Shown one piece after another: positions 19,038 through 28,499 of a stretch of 51,155 nucleotides of DNA (positions within the stretch are counted from its first letter, which is position 1; each line of letters opens with the position of its first letter). Source of the stretch: Acinetobacter lwoffii (GTDB taxonomy: Bacteria; Pseudomonadota; Gammaproteobacteria; Pseudomonadales; Moraxellaceae). The notes under the pieces are model-generated. The model ran no database searches and was not told where the DNA came from. It was given only the letters and a program-made list of their open reading frames with translations. Where the stretch lies: the NCBI RefSeq assembly GCF_024129355.1, contig NZ_JAMXXP010000022.1, forward strand, positions 1 through 51,155, read 5' to 3'. The position numbers and the translations under genes were made by a program.

Positions 19038-19066
19038 TTTACATCAAAAACCACATGCATTAATAT
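19038..19066 (+). promoter_or_regulatory. Candidate sigma-70 promoter for an intergenic sRNA
   Basis: TTTACA (19038-19043) and TAATAT (19061-19066) are separated by exactly 17 bp. It lies after the purC terminator and before a structured region ending in a terminator. TATTAT at 19064-19069 is an alternative -10 box. Confidence 0.45.
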
Positions 19067-19072
19067 TATCTC

Positions 19073-19212
19073 ATACCAGGCAAATCAGTGAGTCGATGCA
19101 CTTCACTCCATATTTGCCGACCAGATTTCTCCTCTACCCTCTAGGATGTTATCTCCCTCAAAAAAACATCCTACTTTCAGCCCAATTCGCCTTGAATTGG
19201 GCTTTTTTTTCT
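19073..19212 (+). ncRNA. Candidate structured small RNA between purC and rarA
   Basis: A putative transcript of about 135 nt with three hairpins. First, GGCAAAT (19079-19085) pairs with ATTTGCC (19112-19118), enclosing AGTGA/TCACT. Second, TAGGATGTT (19142-19150) pairs with AACATCCTA (19165-19173). Third, a terminator, AGCCCAATTC / GAATTGGGCT (19179-19203), is followed by T's. The linker between the first two hairpins is unpaired and CU-rich (TTTCTCCTCTACCCTC), complementary in type to Shine-Dalgarno sequences. This would suit an Hfq-type antisense regulator. There is no ORF. I do not recognise it as 6S, SRP or RNase P RNA. Confidence 0.55.
19179..19210 (+). terminator. Rho-independent terminator of the candidate sRNA
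   Basis: The 10-bp stem AGCCCAATTC / GAATTGGGCT has a 5-nt loop and is followed by a run of T's on the plus strand only. Confidence 0.85.
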
Positions 19213-19239
19213 TTGTTCAATCGGTTGAGATACCCAGCT

Positions 19240-20514
19240 TTATTGCTGCTGTTGTTGCTGTTGCCAACGGCGTTGCTGTAAACGCTCCCCTTCAACTTCA
19301 CGTTTATTACGTGCTGATTCATACAGTTTGGTATCTTTCAGTTCTGGCGGCATATATTCTTGTAGCACAAAATGCTCAGGATAGTTATGCGGATACAGAT
19401 AATCCACGCCATAGCCCTGCTCTTTCATCAGTTTGGTCGGTGCATTCCTTAAGTGCAAAGGCACTGGCAGATTTGAAGTTTTGTCTGCGAGTTCCATCGC
19501 CTTGTTAATCGCCAGATAGGTACTGTTACTTTTGGCACTGGTCGCCAGATAAACCGCACATTGTCCCAAAATAATCCGACATTCCGGCATGCCTACCGCC
19601 TGTACCGAACGGAAACACTCACCAGCCAATAGCAAGGCATTTGGATTCGAGTTGCCGATATCTTCGGATGCGGCAATCAACATGCGCCGTGCAATAAACA
19701 CCGGATCTTCGCCGCCTTTGAGCATGCGAGCCATCCAGTACAAGGCTGCATCCGGATCACTGCCACGAATTGATTTAATAAAGGCCGAGACCAGATCATA
19801 GTGCTGTTCACCGGACTTGTCATAACGGGCAATATTCTGCTGTGCGACTTTGACCACCACCGCATTGGTGATGATATTTTCCATATCCGCTTCAAAGGTA
19901 CTGGCAATCAGATCCAGTAAATTCAGTGCCTTGCGGGCATCTCCTGCTGCGAACTGGATCAGGGCATCAAATTCTTCAATCAGGATATGTCTTTCCTGCA
20001 AGAAAGAGTCATTTTGCAAGGCTTGCGTCAGCAGAGTCTGAATCGATTCAGCATTCAATGCATTCAGGCTATATACCTGACAACGTGACAATAAGGCACT
20101 ATTCACTTCAAAAGACGGGTTTTCCGTGGTAGCACCAATTAAGGTAATTTTCCCTTTCTCGACCGCATTTAATAAAGCATCCTGCTGGGATTTATTAAAG
20201 CGATGAATTTCGTCAATAAACACCACTGGCGTCAGCAAATCGCCACCTTCTGCAATGATTTCACGCAGCTCTTTCACGCCGGTATTCAGTGCAGACAGGC
20301 TGATAAAAGGCCGGTCTACCGCTTGAGCCAGCAGTAAGGCAATGGTGGTTTTTCCGACTCCGGGAGGTCCCCAGAAAATGATCGAAGGTAGATGCCCCTG
20401 ATCAATCATCTGGCGTAAGGGCGCCTGCTCACCCAGCAAATGTTCCTGCCCGATAATCTGTGTAAGGTCGCGTGGCCGTAAGCGTTCTGGAAGCGGGATA
20501 TGACTATCTGACAT
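19240..20514 (-). CDS. rarA: Replication-associated recombination protein A (MgsA/RarA AAA+ ATPase)
   Basis: It acts at stalled or gapped replication forks and is a relative of clamp-loader ATPases. The 424-residue protein has Walker [10 protein letters not shown] (about residue 50), Walker [11 protein letters not shown], sensor 1 [12 protein letters not shown] and the C-terminal tetramerisation region ([18 protein letters not shown]). The extreme C-terminus is odd: ERLQQRRW followed by seven glutamines. It is encoded by a CAA/CAG microsatellite beyond the usual end of the family. Confidence 0.96.
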   Translation of the reverse strand: MSDSHIPLPERLRPRDLTQIIGQEHLLGEQAPLRQMIDQGHLPSIIFWGPPGVGKTTIALLLAQAVDRPFISLSALNTGVKELREIIAEGGDLLTPVVFIDEIHRFNKSQQDALLNAVEKGKITLIGATTENPSFEVNSALLSRCQVYSLNALNAESIQTLLTQALQNDSFLQERHILIEEFDALIQFAAGDARKALNLLDLIASTFEADMENIITNAVVVKVAQQNIARYDKSGEQHYDLVSAFIKSIRGSDPDAALYWMARMLKGGEDPVFIARRMLIAASEDIGNSNPNALLLAGECFRSVQAVGMPECRIILGQCAVYLATSAKSNSTYLAINKAMELADKTSNLPVPLHLRNAPTKLMKEQGYGVDYLYPHNYPEHFVLQEYMPPELKDTKLYESARNKREVEGERLQQRRWQQQQQQQ

Positions 20515-20777
20515 GTTATTATTGGCTCAAACTAAATTCTGATCTCATTCTAACACCAGCAGTTTTGATTCCAAGAATGCAAACATCAAGCATAAAAAAT
20601 TAATTTATGGAGATATCCTCTATTTTTTTAATTCTGAATGAATTAATCTCTATAAAAGCGAATAATTTGAACATGATTAATTGTGAATTAATTACAGTGT
20701 AATTTTCATATTGTTTATTCTAATTAAAAGAAACTTATCTCGCCCCTTGGGCACTTTGGGGTTGTAGTGGTGAATGC
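20515..20777. promoter_or_regulatory. Divergent promoter region between rarA and the GGDEF-EAL gene
   Basis: An AT-rich spacer serving two divergent genes. A GC-rich inverted segment (CCCC near 20743, GGGG near 20757) lies just before the start of the GGDEF-EAL gene and might hinder translation. I see no clear riboswitch. Confidence 0.35.
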
Positions 20778-22916
20778 ATGAAGCATGATAAATTTGAACA
20801 TGGAGCTGTGAGTCGGTCTAAGCCACTGACGTCATCATCACTGATTGCACCCCACGTTCACTTGTCTGAATCGGTTTTATTAAAAAATCTGATCGATGCC
20901 TTACCGCAACCCTTGTGGGTCAGCAACAAAAAACATCTGCAATATTTTAACGATGCCTTGACTGATTATCTTGGCGTGAACCTGAATGAACAGGGTCATC
21001 CACAATGGCAGAGTTTTATCCATGCCGAGGACTTGCAGCTATTTTTAGCGCAGTGGCATGCTGCGCTGGATCAGCATCAGAATTTTGAAACCCAGTGCCG
21101 GATTAAACGCAGTGATAGCCATTATCGCATGTGTACCCTAGCCGTAAAATTTCATCATGAACCTGAACATTTGCTGCAATGGGCCGTTTCCCTGACCGAT
21201 GTGCATGATTATTTTGAAATCCAGCAGCAACTTTCTCAGATTGTTTCAACCCAGGAAAACATGCTGGATGCCAGCGCAGACTGCATTAACATTATCAGCC
21301 CTGAAGGCGAGATTCGACATAGCAACCAGTCTGGCTGTCTGGCACAAGTAAGTGAGACCGCAGGACAAAATCAAGACCGTTCATTGTGCTGGTTAAATCG
21401 CTTAACCCCTGAAGCCCGAAAATCCGGGCAACGTGCTCTGAAACAGGCAGCCCAAGGCTTAAACAGCCGTTTCTCCAGCAAAGTTCAGATTAAAGATCAA
21501 CCGATCCAGTATTGGGATCATCTGCTGACCCCGATTCTGGATCAGCAGAATATTACCCAAAATATCCTCTGTGTATCACGCAATATCAGTCAGCAAAAAA
21601 TTGCAGAAACGCGGTTAAAAGAAGTAATTAAACGTGATGAACTGACTGGCCTGTATAATCGCAGTACCTTCTATAAAACCTTTAAGCAGGTGCTGTTAAA
21701 GGCCAAACAACAGCAGACCATGGCAGGTTTACTGCTGATTGATCTGGACTATTTCCGGCATATTAATGACACCTTGGGCCATATTGCCGGCGATCATCTG
21801 TTACATGTCTTGGGCAAACGTTTCCAGACCTGCTTCGGGCCAAATACCATCATCGCCCGTTTGGGTGGCGATGAATTTGCCGTACTGGTCAAAAATTTGG
21901 AAAGTGAAGAACAGCTGCTGGCAACGGCGCAAATGGCCTATGCCCAGCTGGATCAGCCCATCAATTATGTCGGCAATAGCATCAGCAGTGCCATGAGTAT
22001 AGGCTGTGCCATCTATCCACGTGATGCCTTAAATACCTCGAATCTGCTGAAGTGTGCCGATATCGCCTTAAATGACCTGAAAAATAGTGGTCGTGGTGGC
22101 ATCCGCATGTTTAATCAGGAAATGTGCGGGTCATTGGAAAATATGACCAAGCAGCTGACTCTGGCACGCAAGATTATTCTCGCCGATCAGATCATTCCCT
22201 ATTACCAGCCTAAGGTCCGTCTTTCTGATGGTGCAGTGATCGGTTTTGAAGCGCTATTACGCTGGCAAGATCAGAATCAGAACATTCAGTTACCTTCCGA
22301 AATTTTTGGTGCCTTTCAGGACTATGAGCTGGCCTCACGCATCAGTGAGACCATGCAGCTAAAAGTCTTTGCAGATATGAGCCGCTGGCAGGCACAAGGT
22401 CTGGATCTGTTACCGATTTCAATCAATGCTGCACCAGTTGAATTCCTGCGCGATGACTATGCCGAAAAACTGTTGGCACGCCTGTCCAATTTCGATATTC
22501 CGGCCCACAAAGTTGAACTGGAAATTACCGAACAGAGCCTGTCCGAACATGGCGCCAATTATGTGGTCCGTGCCCTGAACCTGCTGAAACAGGCCGGAAT
22601 CCAGATCTCACTGGATGATTTCGGCACCGGACATTCTTCGCTGACCCGCTTGCAGGACTATCCGGTCGATTGCATCAAGATTGACCGAAACTTTGTAGAG
22701 CGCATGAACAGTGACCCATCTGCCCTGGCTATTGTCAAAGCCATTACTCAGATTGGCTCCAGTATTGCACTGGATGTTCTGGTGGAAGGGATTGAGAATA
22801 CAGAACAGCTGGATACCCTGATCCATTGTGACTGTCGGATAGGACAAGGATTCTATTTCTATCGCCCGATGGCCGGTGCTTTGGCCCAGGCCCTACTCCA
22901 TCCGGCAGATCAATAA
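20778..22916 (+). CDS. PAS-PAS-GGDEF-EAL cyclic-di-GMP turnover protein
   Basis: A 712-residue protein with no membrane segment or signal peptide, so it is probably cytoplasmic. There are two PAS-type sensor regions (about 30-150 and 155-275). A GGDEF domain (about 285-445) has an intact ARLGGDEF at about 360. An EAL domain (about 460-705) has the catalytic set: EALLRW at about 490, SINA, ELEITE, DDFGTGHSS, CIKIDR, EGIEN and GQGFYFYRPM. Both halves therefore look catalytically competent. The inhibitory RxxD site five residues before GGDEF is missing (GPNT instead), so product inhibition is probably lost. The protein may act mainly as a phosphodiesterase with a GTP-responsive GGDEF. It is a single gene. 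Confidence 0.95.
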   Translation: MKHDKFEHGAVSRSKPLTSSSLIAPHVHLSESVLLKNLIDALPQPLWVSNKKHLQYFNDALTDYLGVNLNEQGHPQWQSFIHAEDLQLFLAQWHAALDQHQNFETQCRIKRSDSHYRMCTLAVKFHHEPEHLLQWAVSLTDVHDYFEIQQQLSQIVSTQENMLDASADCINIISPEGEIRHSNQSGCLAQVSETAGQNQDRSLCWLNRLTPEARKSGQRALKQAAQGLNSRFSSKVQIKDQPIQYWDHLLTPILDQQNITQNILCVSRNISQQKIAETRLKEVIKRDELTGLYNRSTFYKTFKQVLLKAKQQQTMAGLLLIDLDYFRHINDTLGHIAGDHLLHVLGKRFQTCFGPNTIIARLGGDEFAVLVKNLESEEQLLATAQMAYAQLDQPINYVGNSISSAMSIGCAIYPRDALNTSNLLKCADIALNDLKNSGRGGIRMFNQEMCGSLENMTKQLTLARKIILADQIIPYYQPKVRLSDGAVIGFEALLRWQDQNQNIQLPSEIFGAFQDYELASRISETMQLKVFADMSRWQAQGLDLLPISINAAPVEFLRDDYAEKLLARLSNFDIPAHKVELEITEQSLSEHGANYVVRALNLLKQAGIQISLDDFGTGHSSLTRLQDYPVDCIKIDRNFVERMNSDPSALAIVKAITQIGSSIALDVLVEGIENTEQLDTLIHCDCRIGQGFYFYRPMAGALAQALLHPADQ

Positions 22917-22935
22917 ACGAATCACGCAGGCAGAT

Positions 22936-23388
22936 TTAACGCACCCAGCGTACAATATAGTCTTCGATGTCATCTTCATGAATGTCACTTTCACTCAGGC
23001 AGCGCCCTGCTGCCGACTTGCGTGCCTGAATCACACTTTCCCGTGAACCGCTAATCAGATAATGCCAAGATGGCAGGCTTTTACCCTGCTCTACCCGACG
23101 ATAGGCACAACTCGAAGGCAACCAGTGAATCGTTTCCAGCTTCTCTGGCGTGAGCTGAATACAGTCCGGCACATATTGCAGGCGATCCGGATAATTGGAA
23201 CAACGCGCAGTGCTACAATCCAGTAATTTGCAGGCCACTTTGGTATATGCGACTTCCTGAGTATCTTCATCTTCCAGTTTAATCAGACAACATAATCCGC
23301 AACCATCACACAAGGCCTCCCACTCGACTTGCGTCAGTTCAGCAAGTGAATAGTTTTTCCAGAATTCGGGACGTAAAGTATCGCTCAT
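22936..23388 (-). CDS. YcgN family (UPF0260) cysteine-cluster protein
   Basis: A 150-residue protein with the family pattern: [21 protein letters not shown] at the N-terminus, [26 protein letters not shown], then [10 protein letters not shown] and WHYLISGS. The many conserved cysteines (CxxCGxCC and others) suggest metal or Fe-S binding, but the biochemical role of the family is not known. It converges on the GGDEF-EAL gene, with 19 bp between the stops. Confidence 0.93.
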   Translation of the reverse strand: MSDTLRPEFWKNYSLAELTQVEWEALCDGCGLCCLIKLEDEDTQEVAYTKVACKLLDCSTARCSNYPDRLQYVPDCIQLTPEKLETIHWLPSSCAYRRVEQGKSLPSWHYLISGSRESVIQARKSAAGRCLSESDIHEDDIEDYIVRWVR

Positions 23389-23580
23389 GATCAGGTCGGC
23401 ACATTCAAAAATCAGCTTATTATAGCAGCCAGAACCCTGCAGACCTACCGCCTCAAATTCTTATTACTATCACGTAAACTATTGTTAAATCATAGACAGT
23501 TCATCAACAAAACACTAACAGTCGCTGGAATCGTTTATTTCTATACTAAATTTGAAAATAAAAACACATGGAGAATATAT

Positions 23581-23739
23581 ATGTTTCGCTGGGCTATTAT
23601 TTTTGCTGTTATTGCATTAATTGCGAGTCTACTTGGTTTCGGTGGCGTCGCAGGCTTGTCTAAGGATTTTGCAATTATCTTGTTGGTAATTGCGGTGATT
23701 CTTGCGATCGTTGGTTTTCTTTCGCGCGGCAAGGTCTAG
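23581..23739 (+). CDS. DUF1328 small inner-membrane protein
   Basis: A 52-residue protein ([22 protein letters not shown]) consisting of two transmembrane helices joined by a short GVAGLSKDF turn and ending in RGKV. This matches the DUF1328/YtjA family of small membrane proteins of unknown function. The start at 23581 is preceded by GGAGAA at about 8 bases. A longer reading from 23482 includes upstream non-coding DNA and is rejected. Confidence 0.92.
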   Translation: MFRWAIIFAVIALIASLLGFGGVAGLSKDFAIILLVIAVILAIVGFLSRGKV

Positions 23740-23778
23740 ATTTACGCTAGACCTTTTCAAAGCAAGTGTTAGCTTTCA

Positions 23779-23808
23779 AAAAACAAGAGCCTTCTGGCTC
23801 TTGTTTTT
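23779..23808 (+). terminator. Rho-independent terminator of the DUF1328 gene
   Basis: The perfect 13-bp stem AAAAACAAGAGCC / GGCTCTTGTTTTT has the loop TTCT. It probably works for murJ on the other strand as well. Confidence 0.93.
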
Positions 23809-23862
23809 TTATGGGTATTTTAATGCTCTGTTTTGATCAAAAATACTTCTTTCAATATGAAC

Positions 23863-25404
23863 TTAAGGTTTTAAATGACGTGGTCTAAAACCTGCCACTA
23901 GCAAGGCTGCAACATACGCCACCACACCGACAACACATAAGATCAATACTTCTAAGACACGCATCCATTGCGATACATCTGCGTTATACCAGCTCAGAGC
24001 ATAGGCCAGAGCCGCAATCATCACCACATTGGCAAACATGAATTGCAGGAAGATTTTTTTCCAGTGCGAACCAAAACGGAAAATATCACGCTTATGCAGA
24101 TAATAATAAAGCAAACCGGCATTGACCATCGCTGAACCCGTCGATGCCAGTGCAAGCGCCATATGCTCTGCTTCCCAGTCAATCAGCTTGAAGAAACCGA
24201 TAAAAATCACGTTCAGAATCGCATTGGCCGCCACAGCCATCAAACCGACACGCACCGGGGTTCTGGTATCCTGCTTTGCATAAAAACCGGGAGCAAAGAC
24301 TTTAATCAGCATAAAGGCAATCACACCACCGCTCATACATTGCAGCGCCAAAGCCGTCATTTGAGTATCTTCAAAGGTGAACTGGCCACGTTCAAACAGG
24401 GCTTGAATAATCGGGGTCGACAGCATAAACAGTGCAACACTGGCGGGTAGGCCTGCCATCACAATAACTTTGGCTGCCCAGTCCATCATGCCACGGAATT
24501 TTTCCGGATTTTGCTCGGTATGCCGTGCCGATAACGACGGCAAAATCACGGTACCAATTGCAACACCGATCAGACCCAGCGGCAATTCGGTCATACGCTC
24601 GGCACTATACAGCCAGGATACCGAACCATCCTGCATGAATGAAGCCCAAATGGTATTTAACAATAGATTAATTTGCGTGACAGATACACCAAATAATGCC
24701 GGTAGCATCAACTTCATGATGCGATCAACGCCTTCGTGCTTGAAGTCAATTTTCGGTGGAATCAGCAGGTTTTTACGCCACAATTCAGGAATCTGGATCG
24801 CCAGCTGTAAAATGCCGGCAATGATCACAGCCCAGCCCAGTGCCATAATGGGCTCGGCCATATAAGGCGTAAGCCAGAGCGCCCCAGCAATCATCGCCAC
24901 ATTCAGCAAGACCGGTGCAAATGCCGGGGTACTGAAAGAGCCATAACTGTTCAGAATACTGCTGGCAAAAGCCGTCAGTGACATGAACAGCAAATAAGGA
25001 ATGGTCAGGCGGAACATGTCAGTCGCCAGAGCGAACTTTTCAGGATCGCTATGGAAACCTGGCGCATAGATATACATAATCAATGGCGCAGCAATGATCG
25101 CGACCATGGTCAGCGTGGTCATCACCGTCGCCAGACAGCCAAACACCCGGCTAATCAATATCTGGACTTCGATATGCGTGCGACTGGTCTTATATTCGGT
25201 CAGTACCGGAATAAACGCCTGTGAAAATGCGCCTTCGGCAAATAAACGCCTGAAAAAGTTTGGAATACGAAATGCGACTACGAAGGTATCGAAGTCTTTA
25301 CCAGCACCAAAGACATTCAGTAAAACAATATCTCGAACCAATCCCAGTACGCGTGACAACATGGTCATCGCACTGACAATGACGGTCGAACGCCAAAGCG
25401 CCAT
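23863..25404 (-). CDS. murJ: Lipid II flippase MurJ (MviN)
   Basis: It moves lipid II across the inner membrane for peptidoglycan synthesis. About 513 residues with 14 hydrophobic segments. Family features include the N-terminal STVIVSAMTMLSRVLGLVRD, the basic RIPNFFRRLFAEGAFSQAFIPV and YSAERMTELPLGLIGVAIGTVILP. The ATG at 25404 is preceded by AGGTG at 7 bases, so I prefer it to a GTG at 25413. It shares orientation with the upstream ampD gene 70 bp away, and both serve cell-wall metabolism. Confidence 0.97.
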   Translation of the reverse strand: MALWRSTVIVSAMTMLSRVLGLVRDIVLLNVFGAGKDFDTFVVAFRIPNFFRRLFAEGAFSQAFIPVLTEYKTSRTHIEVQILISRVFGCLATVMTTLTMVAIIAAPLIMYIYAPGFHSDPEKFALATDMFRLTIPYLLFMSLTAFASSILNSYGSFSTPAFAPVLLNVAMIAGALWLTPYMAEPIMALGWAVIIAGILQLAIQIPELWRKNLLIPPKIDFKHEGVDRIMKLMLPALFGVSVTQINLLLNTIWASFMQDGSVSWLYSAERMTELPLGLIGVAIGTVILPSLSARHTEQNPEKFRGMMDWAAKVIVMAGLPASVALFMLSTPIIQALFERGQFTFEDTQMTALALQCMSGGVIAFMLIKVFAPGFYAKQDTRTPVRVGLMAVAANAILNVIFIGFFKLIDWEAEHMALALASTGSAMVNAGLLYYYLHKRDIFRFGSHWKKIFLQFMFANVVMIAALAYALSWYNADVSQWMRVLEVLILCVVGVVAYVAALLVAGFRPRHLKP

Positions 25405-25473
25405 CCTATTCACCTAATGTATAAATTTGTGGCTATTGTAATGAAACTTTTATCAGAAGTTCATTGCTTAATT

Positions 25474-26064
25474 TCATCGCTCAAGCGAGCTTGAGGTGTT
25501 TTTATAATGCTGTAGCTGTGTACGAAAATCAGCCCAGTTAAAATATGGTCCCGGATCGGTCTTGCGGCCCGGTGCAATATCCGAATGTCCGGCAATATGC
25601 TGCTGAATTTTAGGATAATAATCTTGCAAACAGGCAGCCACTTTGACCAGGGCTTCATACTGTGCGGTTGCAAAAGGCAAATCGTCACTGCCTTCCAGCT
25701 CGATCCCGATCGAATAATCATTACATTCTTTTTTGCCCAAATAGGTCGAGCGGCCGGCATGCCAGGCACGGTCATTGAAATTAACAAATTGCAGTACTTC
25801 TCCCGTTCTTAAAATTAGCAGATGGGTCGACACCTGCATCCCTTCAATGGTTTGAAAATAGGGATGTACTGACCAATCCAGCTGGTTCTGAAAAAACTGT
25901 TCAATATAACCACCGCCAAACTGTGAAGGTGGCAGGCTGATATTGTGAATCACCAGCAATTGAATCTCGGTCTGTTCTGGCCGCTGATTAAAATTGGGAG
26001 ACGGGATTTGACGTGCACCGATTAGTTGCCCGTCCTTGACCTGAAACTCAGCTGCCTGTTGCAT
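25474..26064 (-). CDS. ampD: 1,6-anhydro-N-acetylmuramyl-L-alanine amidase AmpD
   Basis: A cytoplasmic zinc amidase that removes the peptide from anhydro-muropeptides during wall recycling. Its loss derepresses ampC beta-lactamase in many gammaproteobacteria. The 196-residue protein has the Zn ligands in VIHNISLPP (His), AGHSDIAPGRKTDPG (His and Asp) and the substrate segment GIELEGSDDLPF. GGAG lies 9 bases before the ATG. It lies just upstream of murJ and is divergent from nadC. Confidence 0.96.
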   Translation of the reverse strand: MQQAAEFQVKDGQLIGARQIPSPNFNQRPEQTEIQLLVIHNISLPPSQFGGGYIEQFFQNQLDWSVHPYFQTIEGMQVSTHLLILRTGEVLQFVNFNDRAWHAGRSTYLGKKECNDYSIGIELEGSDDLPFATAQYEALVKVAACLQDYYPKIQQHIAGHSDIAPGRKTDPGPYFNWADFRTQLQHYKNTSSSLER

Positions 26065-26246
26065 AAAACCGTTCTCCCCAAAAATAAAATCTGCAAGATC
26101 AGCATTGCAGCCGGCTTCATGCTAAAACTTTCAAGGAGAAATCTCAATTCATCCCAGCAAACTGGATGAAAAATCGCTCATCTTTTATGTAACGGTGCTA
26201 AGATAAGGCGCAATTTTCACGGCTTAAAAAAGATACGGAAATACTC

Positions 26247-27092
26247 ATGCGCATATCTCAAGCTTTGCTAGACCAGTCCATTCAGATCAATATTCAACAA
26301 GCACTTTCAGAAGATATCGGTGGAGGCGATATTACCGCCCTGCTGACTCCTGAAGATGAACAGGCCACTGCCACTATCATTAGCCGTGAAGACATGGTTT
26401 TGGCCGGCCAGCCTTGGGTAAATGCCTTGATTCAGGCCTATGATCCAAGTATTGAAGTGATCTGGCTGAAAAATGATGGCGATCATGTTCAAGCCAATCA
26501 AGCATTTTTAAAACTGGCCGGATCTGCACGTAGCTTACTCACCGTGGAGCGCCCTGCGCTAAACTTTGTCCAGACGCTGTCTGCGGTTGCGACTAAAACC
26601 GCCCACTATGTCAAAGAGCTGCAAGGTTTAAACACCAAATTATTAGATACTCGTAAAACGCTTCCGGGTCTGCGTATCGCACAAAAATATGCCGTGGCCA
26701 TTGGCGGTGGCCAGAATCACCGTTTGGGCCTGTTTGATGCCTTCTTGATTAAAGAAAATCATATTATGGCAGCGGGTGGCATTGCGCAGGCGATTGCCAA
26801 GGCCCATCAAATTGCACCGGGTAAGCCTGTCGAAGTTGAAGTCGAAACCTGGGATGAGCTGAATCAGGCACTCGAAGCCCATGCTGATATTGTGATGCTG
26901 GATAATTTCAGTCAGCAGCAGATGATCGACGCGGTGCAACATGTGGCCGGTCGCTGCAAACTGGAAGCCTCAGGTAATATCACCATTGATAATTTACGTG
27001 AAGTCGCGAGTACCGGAGTAGATTATATTTCCATGGGCGTGCTGACCAAAGATCTCAAAGCCATTGATCTGTCGATGCGTTTCAATGCTTAA
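26247..27092 (+). CDS. nadC: Nicotinate-nucleotide pyrophosphorylase (quinolinate phosphoribosyltransferase)
   Basis: It converts quinolinate and PRPP to nicotinate mononucleotide in de novo NAD synthesis. The 281-residue protein shows ALSEDIGGGDITA, ERPALNFVQTLS, LLDTRKTLPGLR (substrate-binding Arg/Lys), GGGQNHRLGLFDAFLIKENH, VEVEVE and LEASGNI with STGVDYISMGVLT. Its terminator follows within 26 bp. Confidence 0.98.
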   Translation: MRISQALLDQSIQINIQQALSEDIGGGDITALLTPEDEQATATIISREDMVLAGQPWVNALIQAYDPSIEVIWLKNDGDHVQANQAFLKLAGSARSLLTVERPALNFVQTLSAVATKTAHYVKELQGLNTKLLDTRKTLPGLRIAQKYAVAIGGGQNHRLGLFDAFLIKENHIMAAGGIAQAIAKAHQIAPGKPVEVEVETWDELNQALEAHADIVMLDNFSQQQMIDAVQHVAGRCKLEASGNITIDNLREVASTGVDYISMGVLTKDLKAIDLSMRFNA

Positions 27093-27117
27093 GCCTAGAT
27101 GGGATAGATGACCGTAG

Positions 27118-27134
27118 AGGGTGCGAAGCACCCT
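27118..27134 (+). terminator. Rho-independent terminator of nadC
   Basis: The 7-bp stem AGGGTGC / GCACCCT has a GAA loop and is followed by a T-run. Confidence 0.88.
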
Positions 27135-27192
27135 TTTTTTATTTTTAGAAATTTTTTTTGCGTATATTTTGCTCAATTTTCTATTTTAGACC

Positions 27193-27390
27193 TTAATCAT
27201 CATCGTCATCCCGATTACCTCGGCGATCGCGGTCATCATCGTCACCATCACGGTCGTTATATCTTCCGTTATCCTCATCACGATCCTGATTTAACACTGA
27301 ACGCTCGTCATCTTCACGATTATTGCCCCAGTCACAGGCAGTTAATCCAAACACGCCCAGCAATGAAATTGCACAAAGCCACTGTTTCAT
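27193..27390 (-). CDS. Tiny lipoprotein with a low-complexity Asp/Arg tail
   Basis: A 65-residue protein: a hydrophobic signal (MKQWLCAISLLGVFGLTAC) with lipobox LTAC, so lipidation at Cys19 is expected. Asp follows the Cys, which could retain it in the inner membrane by the enterobacterial +2 rule. The mature part of about 46 residues is almost entirely Asp, Arg, Asn and Gly and ends in five aspartates. It is intrinsically disordered and may bind divalent cations. The DNA is a degenerate GAT/GAC/CGN repeat. I do not recognise a family. The ribosome site GAGGAATGCGAC lies before the ATG. Confidence 0.75.
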   Translation of the reverse strand: MKQWLCAISLLGVFGLTACDWGNNREDDERSVLNQDRDEDNGRYNDRDGDDDDRDRRGNRDDDDD

Positions 27391-27532
27391 GTCGCATTCC
27401 TCATTGTGTTCTCATCTGATCCAATATCGATGCAAAACCGGTTCAGATATAGCCGATTCATGTCGACTTTTTGTCAGGAAGTTTTGTAATGTAGTTTTTG
27501 AATACAGGTGCAGAGTGAAATTTCAGGCATAA

Positions 27533-27558
27533 AAAAACGCATCCAGAGATGCGTTTTT
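27533..27558 (-). terminator. Rho-independent terminator of rph
   Basis: The perfect 11-bp stem AAAAACGCATC / GATGCGTTTTT has the loop CAGA. Confidence 0.92.
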
Positions 27559-27572
27559 CAGCATGGAATAGA

Positions 27573-28289
27573 TTACCAACCTAAAGCTTCTTGCTGTTTT
27601 TTCACCAATTCCTGAATGCCTTTCTCGGCCATTTCCAGCATGGCATTCGATTGTGCACGGGTAAATGGCTTATCTTCTGCAGTGCCTTGAATTTCAATAA
27701 ATTCACCGGCCTGAGTCATCACCACGTTCAAATCGGTTTGACAGTTTGAATCTTCTTCATAGCAAAGATCCAGTAATACTTCATCTTTGAAAATACCCAC
27801 AGAAACCGCAGCCACCAAACCTTTTAATGGATCATGTTTGATTTTCTTTCTTTCCAGCAAGACGTTCATGGCATCGACCAAAGCCACCGCAGCACCAGTA
27901 ATCGCTGCAGTACGGGTGCCGCCATCAGCCTGAATTACGTCACAGTCGATAGTAATGGTATTTTCACCCAGCTTTTTCAGATCGACCATTGAGCGCAAGC
28001 TACGACCAATCAGACGCTGAATTTCCTGAGTACGGCCACTCTGTTTGCCACGTGCCGCTTCACGGTCACTACGGGTATGAGTTGAACGTGGCAACATGCC
28101 ATATTCAGCAGTCACCCAGCCTTGGCCCTGACCTTTGAGGAAACGCGGTACAGAGCTATCCACACTGGCAGTACAGAGTACTTTGGTATGACCAAATTCA
28201 ACCAATACAGAGCCTTCCGCATAACGTGTATAGTTACGGGTAATTTTCACTTCACGTAATTGATCTAATGCTCGCTGGTCGATACGCAT
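27573..28289 (-). CDS. rph: Ribonuclease PH
   Basis: A phosphorolytic 3'-5' exoribonuclease that trims tRNA 3' ends. The 238-residue length is standard. Motifs include [47 protein letters not shown]-type [11 protein letters not shown], and [19 protein letters not shown] with the catalytic aspartates. The C-terminus [10 protein letters not shown] looks complete. It is a single gene, divergent from a FabR-like regulator. Confidence 0.98.
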   Translation of the reverse strand: MRIDQRALDQLREVKITRNYTRYAEGSVLVEFGHTKVLCTASVDSSVPRFLKGQGQGWVTAEYGMLPRSTHTRSDREAARGKQSGRTQEIQRLIGRSLRSMVDLKKLGENTITIDCDVIQADGGTRTAAITGAAVALVDAMNVLLERKKIKHDPLKGLVAAVSVGIFKDEVLLDLCYEEDSNCQTDLNVVMTQAGEFIEIQGTAEDKPFTRAQSNAMLEMAEKGIQELVKKQQEALGW

Positions 28290-28499
28290 AATAAGTCCTG
28301 TATGGGTTCAAAATAATTGCGGCTCAGTATAGCAGAAGCCTTTGCCAAGATTAGGCAGCCTGGTGATTCATTTACAAAATCAATGCATCAGCTCGCTACG
28401 AGATGTCAAAATTCTGCCGATCTGTAGCACTACGATTTGATTTAATTTTTGCTAGACTAAAACTCCCCTTGAGGGAAGCCGGTGATAGGAAACCCATTT

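Noticed and set aside
19240..19270. CAG/CAA run as a CRISPR-like or VNTR array
   Set aside because: It is a short in-frame glutamine tract at the end of rarA, with no spacers or longer units.
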